64,000 nt of DNA from JACCZX01 sp963791315 (lineage in GTDB: Bacteria; Pseudomonadota; Gammaproteobacteria; Burkholderiales; Burkholderiaceae_F). Shown here one piece after another: positions 59,634 to 64,000 of the stretch; the first letter of the stretch is position 1; every line of letters starts with the position of its first letter. The position numbers were made by a program, and so were the translations under genes. The notes under the pieces are model-generated. The model saw only the letters and a program-made list of their open reading frames with translations. It had not been told where the DNA came from and did not search any database. The stretch spans positions 1 to 64,000 of the forward strand of contig CAWBRQ010000004.1 of the NCBI GenBank assembly GCA_963791315.1, read 5' to 3'.

Positions 59634-59942
59634 ATGAGTTACTACAAGCGTCACGTTTTCTTCTGCCTGAACGAGCGCGACGACGGTTCGGCATGTTGCG
59701 CCAACCATAACGCGGCCGCCATGCAGAAGCACGCCAAAGGTCGCATCAAAGAGCTTGACTTGAACGGCGAAGGAAAGATTCGGATCAACAAGTCCGGCTG
59801 CCTCGATCGATGCCAGGAGGGTCCTTGCGTCGTCGTCTACCCCGACGGTGTCTGGTACACCTACGTCGATGAGAAAGACATTGACGAGATCGTCGACCGC
59901 CACCTTGTGAAAGGCGAAATCGTCGAACGGCTTCGCATTTAG
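59634..59942 (+). CDS. Thioredoxin-like 2Fe-2S ferredoxin
   Basis: 102 residues from ATG 59634. The cluster ligands are expected among Cys in VFFCLNERDDGSACCA and in KSGCLDRCQEGP, the latter pair being the standard ending of these NuoE/Shethna-like ferredoxins. The tail VVYPDGVWYTYVDEKDIDEI is typical. It likely has an electron-transfer role. A hydrolase gene begins 24 bases downstream, as in other betaproteobacteria. The stop codon of VanZ lies 6 bases upstream, so the two are probably co-transcribed. Confidence 0.88.
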   Translation: MSYYKRHVFFCLNERDDGSACCANHNAAAMQKHAKGRIKELDLNGEGKIRINKSGCLDRCQEGPCVVVYPDGVWYTYVDEKDIDEIVDRHLVKGEIVERLRI

Positions 59943-59965
59943 CAAGCCTTCAAGACTTCCAAACG

Positions 59966-60652
59966 ATGCTGGCGTCGATCGAGAAATTGCTGGTCGACGG
60001 GCCCAATGGCGCCATCGAAGTTGCGCTCGACTGGCCGGCGGATGTGCCGCAGGGGATTGTCTATGTAGGGCACCCGCATCCGCTCTACGGCGGGACGTTG
60101 GACAACAAGGTCGTGGCCACTATCGCGCGCGCGTTCGCCGGCATGGGGTGGCTCGCAGTGCGCTTTAACTTTCGCGGTGTGGGACGCTCGGCCGGTGAAC
60201 ACGATGAAGGCAACGGCGAGACCGAAGACTTTCTGCACTTGATCGAGATGGTGCCCACGCTTCCGGCCGTGAGTTCGAGGCTTTCCAGTCCGCTGCCGAT
60301 CGCCGTCGCCGGTTTTTCGTTCGGCAGTTTTGTTGCCGCCAAAGCCGCGCATGCACTGTCTACGTCGAACCGCGGGGTCAAGTACGTAGTGCTGATCGGC
60401 GCGGCAGCCGGCAAATGGCCGATGCCGCCTGTCGCACGCGAAGCGCTCGTGATTCATGGTGAGCTGGATGAAACGATTCCGCTTGTCGACGTGCTTGACT
60501 GGGCGCGCCCCCAAGAGTTGCCGATTGTTGTTATTCCGGGGGCGGAGCACTTCTTTCACCGCCGGCTGGGGCTGCTAAAGCGCCTGATAAGTGCACATAT
60601 TCTCGGCATGCGCGCAATTGACGCCGCCTCGCAAAGTGATCAAAGTTACTGA
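59966..60652 (+). CDS. Alpha/beta hydrolase (COG2945-like)
   Basis: 228 residues. The early YVGHPHPLYGGTLDNKVV strand carries the H-P-H-P-x-x-G-G motif typical of this group; FNFRGVGRSAGEHDEGNGE precedes the nucleophile elbow GFSFGSF (nucleophile Ser in G-F-S-F-G), then LVIHGELDETIPLVDVLDWA supplies the acid and PGAEHFFHRRLGLL the catalytic His. Small serine hydrolase with unknown substrate. It is followed at one-base distance by a 178-residue hypothetical gene. Confidence 0.88.
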   Translation: MLASIEKLLVDGPNGAIEVALDWPADVPQGIVYVGHPHPLYGGTLDNKVVATIARAFAGMGWLAVRFNFRGVGRSAGEHDEGNGETEDFLHLIEMVPTLPAVSSRLSSPLPIAVAGFSFGSFVAAKAAHALSTSNRGVKYVVLIGAAAGKWPMPPVAREALVIHGELDETIPLVDVLDWARPQELPIVVIPGAEHFFHRRLGLLKRLISAHILGMRAIDAASQSDQSY

Positions 60653-61189
60653 ATGGATGGAACTCTCGTCTATTCGAAGACACCGCGCGGCATTGCGGAA
60701 ATCTCACTGCGCAGCGCACAGCTGCCGATGACGGCGCGCCGCGTGCTGATCATGATCGATGGCAAGCGCACGATCGATGATCTGTCGGTTCTCGGCAAAC
60801 AAGATGACATCGAAAACGCCATTGCAAGCCTTGAAAGCGGCGGACTCATTCAACGCGTTGCATACCAAAGCGCAATCGACGTGCCGACGATCAATGGCCG
60901 CGACACAGATGCCGCCCTCTCGAGCGCGCTCGGCGGTCCGAGCACTAGCGGTGGACTCGACGATCGCGACCAGAACCCGATGACGCTAGACGAAGTCAAG
61001 CGTCGCGCCGTGCGTGGTCTGCACGATCGCCTCGGGCCCGAAGCCGACACCTTGGCAACGCGCATCGAAAGCTGCCGCACGATCGAAGAATTTCGCTATC
61101 GCGTGCGCGAAGCCGAGCGCCTGATTTCGACCGCGCTCGGTCCCGGTGCGGCGCAGGAATATCTGAAAGCGCTGCGCCGCCGCGCCTGA
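60653..61189 (+). CDS. Conserved betaproteobacterial hypothetical protein
   Basis: 178 residues, soluble. An N-terminal segment resembles a winged-helix-like repressor domain (RGIAEISLRSAQLPMTARRV, then LIMIDGKRTIDDLSVLGKQDD, then IENAIASLESGGLIQRV), followed by an Asp/Ser/Gly-rich linker and a helical C-domain (VRGLHDRLGPEADTLATRIE). The D-D-L...L-x-x-G-L-I pattern is similar to response domains found next to regulators of type IV pili, but I do not name a family. It immediately follows the hydrolase, with no spacing. Confidence 0.7.
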   Translation: MDGTLVYSKTPRGIAEISLRSAQLPMTARRVLIMIDGKRTIDDLSVLGKQDDIENAIASLESGGLIQRVAYQSAIDVPTINGRDTDAALSSALGGPSTSGGLDDRDQNPMTLDEVKRRAVRGLHDRLGPEADTLATRIESCRTIEEFRYRVREAERLISTALGPGAAQEYLKALRRRA

Positions 61190-61312
61190 GGGGCCGAGCA
61201 CCTGGTGAACGCGCACTGAACCACGGCGGGAGTTGGCGCTCCAACTTCAGTCCCGATCTCGTTCGCTTGCTTTCGCTATTCTGCTACCCCGACTACCCAC
61301 ATCAACCTGCCG

Positions 61313-62506
61313 TTGATCATTTTGCGTTTTACCGTTTCTCTTTTCATCGCCTCCTTGCTTGGGGCGACCTCGTGCGTGTTCGCGCAACCGGCGCCGATGC
61401 TGGCAGCGCGCGCCTGGATTCTCGTCGACGCCACCAGCGGTGCGCGCCTGGCAGCGTTTGAACCTGCGGCGCGTCTGGAGCCGGCGTCATTGACGAAGTT
61501 GATGACGGCGTATGTCGTGTTCACGGCGCTCAACGAGAAGCGAATCGCGCTTGCCGACAAGGTCGCCGTTTCGCCCGCCGCGTTCGCAACCCCCGGCAAG
61601 CTGGGCTCGCGCATGTATCTCGAACCCGGCCGCGAGGTCAATGTCGACCAGCTGTTGCGCGGAATGCTGACGGTGTCAGCCAGTGATGCTGCCGTCGCGC
61701 TCGCGGAGCACAGCGCGGGAAGTGTCGATGCATTCGTCGAGAGAATGAACGCTGAGGTGCGCCGTCTCGGGATGAGCAACACGCACTTCTCAAACCCAGC
61801 CGGTCTGTCGGATGCGCAAAACTATTCGAGCGCCGAGGATATGGCGATCCTCGCGCGGCGCTTGCTGACCGATTTTCCGCAGCACGCATCCTTATTTGGC
61901 CAGCGCGACTTTGCCTATAACAATGTGTCGCAGACGAATCGCAACCGACTTTTGTGGACCGATTCGCATGTCGACGGCATGAAGACCGGGCACTTGTCGG
62001 CCGCGGGATGGTCGGTCGTGGCGACAACGGCACGGCCGCAGGGCGATGGTGAGCGCGCGTTTCAGCGGCGACTGATTGCGGTGGTGCTGGGAGCGACGAG
62101 CGACGCGGCACGTACGCAGGAGACGCTGCGCCTGATCAATCACGGATATGCGGCTTTTGACACGGTCCAGGTTTATCGTCGCGGCGATGTGCTGGCCACG
62201 CCCGTCATCTGGAAAGGCGATCGCGGCATCGTGCCGGTCGGCGTTGACCGCGACGTATACGTTACCGTTCCCGCGAGCGAACTGCGGGCACTCGGAACCG
62301 AGCCGTTGAAATCGTCGCTCGAGCGTTCCGATCCCCTCGTCGCGCCGCTGCAACGTGGCGAGACGGTCGGCCGGATGACGATCAGCGCCGGCGGGCGTCA
62401 AGTTGCCGAAGTTCCGGTCGTGGCTCTCGAGCGAATCGAGTCGGGCGGTTTGTTGCGCCGCGCGTACGATGCCATCGTGCTGTGGTGGAGGAAGCGCAAT
62501 GGTTGA
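61313..62506 (+). CDS. dacC: D-alanyl-D-alanine carboxypeptidase (PBP5/6 type)
   Basis: 397 residues from TTG 61313 (another TTG at 61322 is possible). Signal peptide ends near FAQ. The serine enzyme motifs are SLTK (in EPASLTKLMTAYV, about 58-61), SAS (in TVSASDAAVAL, the S-x-N position) and KTG (in DGMKTGHLSAAGW). A C-terminal beta-domain of PBP5 type (from about 275) ends in the amphipathic membrane-binding helix LLRRAYDAIVLWWRKRNG. It trims the last D-Ala of peptidoglycan stem peptides. The 3' end overlaps the transaminase by eight bases. Confidence 0.92.
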   Translation: MIILRFTVSLFIASLLGATSCVFAQPAPMLAARAWILVDATSGARLAAFEPAARLEPASLTKLMTAYVVFTALNEKRIALADKVAVSPAAFATPGKLGSRMYLEPGREVNVDQLLRGMLTVSASDAAVALAEHSAGSVDAFVERMNAEVRRLGMSNTHFSNPAGLSDAQNYSSAEDMAILARRLLTDFPQHASLFGQRDFAYNNVSQTNRNRLLWTDSHVDGMKTGHLSAAGWSVVATTARPQGDGERAFQRRLIAVVLGATSDAARTQETLRLINHGYAAFDTVQVYRRGDVLATPVIWKGDRGIVPVGVDRDVYVTVPASELRALGTEPLKSSLERSDPLVAPLQRGETVGRMTISAGGRQVAEVPVVALERIESGGLLRRAYDAIVLWWRKRNG

Positions 62507-63467
62507 ATCGCGGGGCGAGACCGCTGACTGGCAGCGCGCTACCTGTTATTTGAATGGCGAATGGACGGCGTTGATCGACGCAAAAGTGTCGGTGCTCGAT
62601 CGCGGATTTATCTTTGGTGACGGCGTGTACGAAGTGATTGCCGTCGACACGGTGGGCGGGATCCAGGCGCCGTTTCGCGCACACGCGCACTTCGCACGCC
62701 TGCAGCGTAGCCTCGATGCGGTTCGAATTCAGAATCCGCTGCAAATCGAACAATGGCTCGATCTGACCGCGGAGGTCATCGAGCGCCACCCATGGCCGCG
62801 TCAGTTGGTCTATGTGCAGATCACGCGCGGCGTGGCAAAGCGAGACCATCCTTTTCCGGCCGGCGTCGCGCCGACGGTGTTCGTTTCCACTTCTCCGTGG
62901 CCATCGATTCCGCACGAACAAGTCGAGCACGGAGTCGCTGCGGTTACTCATGTAGACGAGCGCTGGCTGCATTGCGATATCAAGAGCACTTCATTGCTCG
63001 GTAACGTTTTGATGAAGCAGTACGCGATCGACCAAGGTGCAAGCGAGACCGTGATGTTGCGCGACGGGTTTTTGACCGAAGGGTCCAGCACCAATGTCAG
63101 CGTGATCAAGCACGGTGTGATTGCTACGCCGCCGAAAACCGTGCAGTTGCTGCCCGGCATCACCGTTGACGGCATTGCGCACATTGCAGGACAACACGGC
63201 GTCAGAGTCGATGTTCGACCGATTGCGGCGAGTGAGCTCAAGGGCGCCGATGAAATATGGCTCAGTTCGTCCGGCCGTGAAGTCCTGGCCATCGTTTCGC
63301 TGGACGGCGCAGTGGTCGGCGCCGGAACAGATGCGGGCAAACCCGGCCCTATGTATCGGAAGATGCATCAATGGTTTCAGCAAGCCAAGCAAGAAGACGC
63401 GCGTGAATGGGCAGCGCAGCGAGATGCACACCTCACAAGACGGCGCGCGAGCGAGCGAGTCGCATGA
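62499..63467 (+). CDS. dat: D-amino-acid transaminase (fold type IV PLP)
   Basis: ATG 62499 gives 322 residues. Class IV marks are VSVLDRGFIFGDGVYEVI (about 30-47), the PLP Lys in HCDIKSTSLLGNVL, TEGSSTNVSVI and WLSSSGREVLAI. The spacing suits D-alanine transaminase, which supplies D-glutamate or interconverts D-amino acids for peptidoglycan, consistent with the preceding carboxypeptidase gene. Other class IV enzymes (BCAT, ADC lyase) are less fitting because of the F-I-F-G-D-G start and context. Overlaps dacC (8 bases) and ybeD (4 bases). Confidence 0.9.
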   Translation: MVESRGETADWQRATCYLNGEWTALIDAKVSVLDRGFIFGDGVYEVIAVDTVGGIQAPFRAHAHFARLQRSLDAVRIQNPLQIEQWLDLTAEVIERHPWPRQLVYVQITRGVAKRDHPFPAGVAPTVFVSTSPWPSIPHEQVEHGVAAVTHVDERWLHCDIKSTSLLGNVLMKQYAIDQGASETVMLRDGFLTEGSSTNVSVIKHGVIATPPKTVQLLPGITVDGIAHIAGQHGVRVDVRPIAASELKGADEIWLSSSGREVLAIVSLDGAVVGAGTDAGKPGPMYRKMHQWFQQAKQEDAREWAAQRDAHLTRRRASERVA

Positions 63468-63757
63468 GTAACGAACCCAAACCCTCAGACCTGACGCCCC
63501 GCCCACCGGGATTGACGTTTCCGACTGATTTTCCGATCAAGGTGATGGGACGCCGGGTCGATGAGTTCGCGCAGGCAATCGTCGAGGTCGTGCAGTTACA
63601 CGCACCGGATTTCGACCCCAGCACCCTCGAGATGCGAACCTCGAAGGACGGCAACTACCTGTCGGTCACCGCCACCATCCGCGCGACGTCGCGCGAGCAG
63701 CTCGACGATTTGTATCGGGCCTTGACCAGCCATCCACTGGTCAAGGTCGTGCTGTAG
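63464..63757 (+). CDS. ybeD: YbeD / DUF493 family protein
   Basis: 97 residues from ATG 63464, overlapping the transaminase stop. The core FPTDFPIKVMGRRVDEFAQA and the later S-K-D-G-N-Y-L-S-V-T-A-T strand and LYRALTSHPLVKVVL end are family-standard; the fold resembles ACT domains. Located before lipB as in E. coli (dacA-ybeD-lipB). Likely a small regulatory protein for lipoate use; the role is not proven. Confidence 0.92.
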   Translation: MSNEPKPSDLTPRPPGLTFPTDFPIKVMGRRVDEFAQAIVEVVQLHAPDFDPSTLEMRTSKDGNYLSVTATIRATSREQLDDLYRALTSHPLVKVVL

Positions 63758-63767
63758 GGCTCTGCCG

Positions 63768-64000
63768 ATGATCGTTCGACACTTGGGACGCGCTGAGTAC
63801 CTTCGCACGTGGCACTCGATGCGTGAATTCAACGCGAAGCGCGATTCCAATACCGATGACGAGCTTTGGATAGTTGAGCATCCGCCCGTTTTCACTTTGG
63901 GGCAGGCCGGGCGGCCGTGCGCACCTGCTTGCAGCGTCCGCGATCCCAGTCGTGACGACCGATCGCGGGGGCCAGATTACCTATCACGGTCCCGGCCAGG
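63768..64000 (+). CDS. lipB: Lipoyl(octanoyl) transferase, start only, with a frameshift
   Basis: From ATG 63768 the sequence reads LGRAEYLRTWHSMREF and LWIVEHPPVFTLGQAGRP, the normal LipB N-terminus. After about 63915 the match continues in another frame as AHLLAASAIPVVTTDRGGQI, then TYHGPGQ at the window edge, the motif around the active-site region. One base has been gained (or two lost) in the GGGCGGCCGTGCGC stretch. LipB moves octanoyl groups to lipoate-dependent enzymes and is rarely dispensable, so this shift is likely a sequence error. It follows ybeD by 10 bases. Confidence 0.85.
   Translation, partial: MIVRHLGRAEYLRTWHSMREFNAKRDSNTDDELWIVEHPPVFTLGQAGRPCAPACSVRDPSRDDRSRGPDYLSRSRP

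Noticed and set aside
1..64000. CRISPR arrays, rRNA operons or insertion sequences
   Set aside because: No regularly spaced repeats, no rRNA signatures and no transposase motifs were seen.

Overview
The window is a GC-rich chromosomal segment from a betaproteobacterium, most likely of the order Burkholderiales. That placement rests on gene content and order: the ahcY remnant / PF04020 protein / metF unit, pteridine reductase-folB-ttcA, the birA-coaX-small membrane protein chain, the DUF3683 fused FAD/Fe-S oxidase, and dacC / D-amino-acid transaminase / YbeD / lipB. No rRNA or complete tRNA is present, so the placement is an inference.

Layout. (1) 1-2729 is the right end of an integrative element. 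A 43-bp 3' fragment of a tRNA-Cys gene (2687-2729) marks its boundary. Leftward-facing genes precede it: a membrane protein, a 45-aa basic peptide, a DUF2158 protein, a frameshifted excisionase and a primase cut by the window edge. (2) 2730-4309 is scarred DNA: a five-times frameshifted ECF sigma factor, the first ~100 codons of a Ser/Thr kinase, and an abrupt join to the last ~98 codons of ahcY. (3) 4329-17301 is mostly housekeeping: metF, a divergent DUF2917/LysR pair with twin palindromes, 5-formyl-THF cyclo-ligase, a lytic transglycosylase, a GST, cca, MidA-like methyltransferase, pteridine reductase, folB, ttcA and a cystathionine lyase. (4) 17366-24399 is a leftward run of eight genes for exported or membrane proteins, nearly all of unknown function. 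One carries an Ivy-type lysozyme-inhibitor domain and two are tandem paralogues. A frameshifted SARP/BTAD-type regulator with an NTPase and repeat region (24611-27938) lies upstream, and an 11-bp tandem direct repeat sits in front of the run. This is my best candidate for an undescribed system. (5) 28232-30103 holds a PEP-mutase-family lyase and a frameshifted tripartite-carboxylate receptor.

(6) 30127-48704 is a xanthomonadin/aryl-polyene type pigment cluster. Eighteen genes run leftward from 47508 to 30127, most joined by ATGA overlaps. They include a halogenase-like flavoprotein, AMP ligase, ACP, ketosynthase plus chain-length-factor-like partner, two dehydratases, ketoreductase, PPTase, acyltransferases, glycosyltransferase, LolA- and MMPL-type export proteins and methyltransferases. 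A chorismatase (XanB2/FkbO type) diverges from the head of the operon and would make the hydroxybenzoate starter. A second ACP, a second ketosynthase (ApeR) and a thioesterase (ApeK) are not found. (7) 48625-64000 is housekeeping: ilvA, an RdoA/SrkA-like kinase, the giant FAD/Fe-S oxidase, a HIT protein, a Bax-inhibitor-1 protein, coaX, birA, a VanZ protein, a ferredoxin, a hydrolase, dacC, the transaminase, ybeD and the start of lipB.

Caution: at least eight genes carry frameshifts, including the conserved lipB and the pigment exporter. Some may be real decay, as in region 2, but part of the pattern may be indel error in the assembly.
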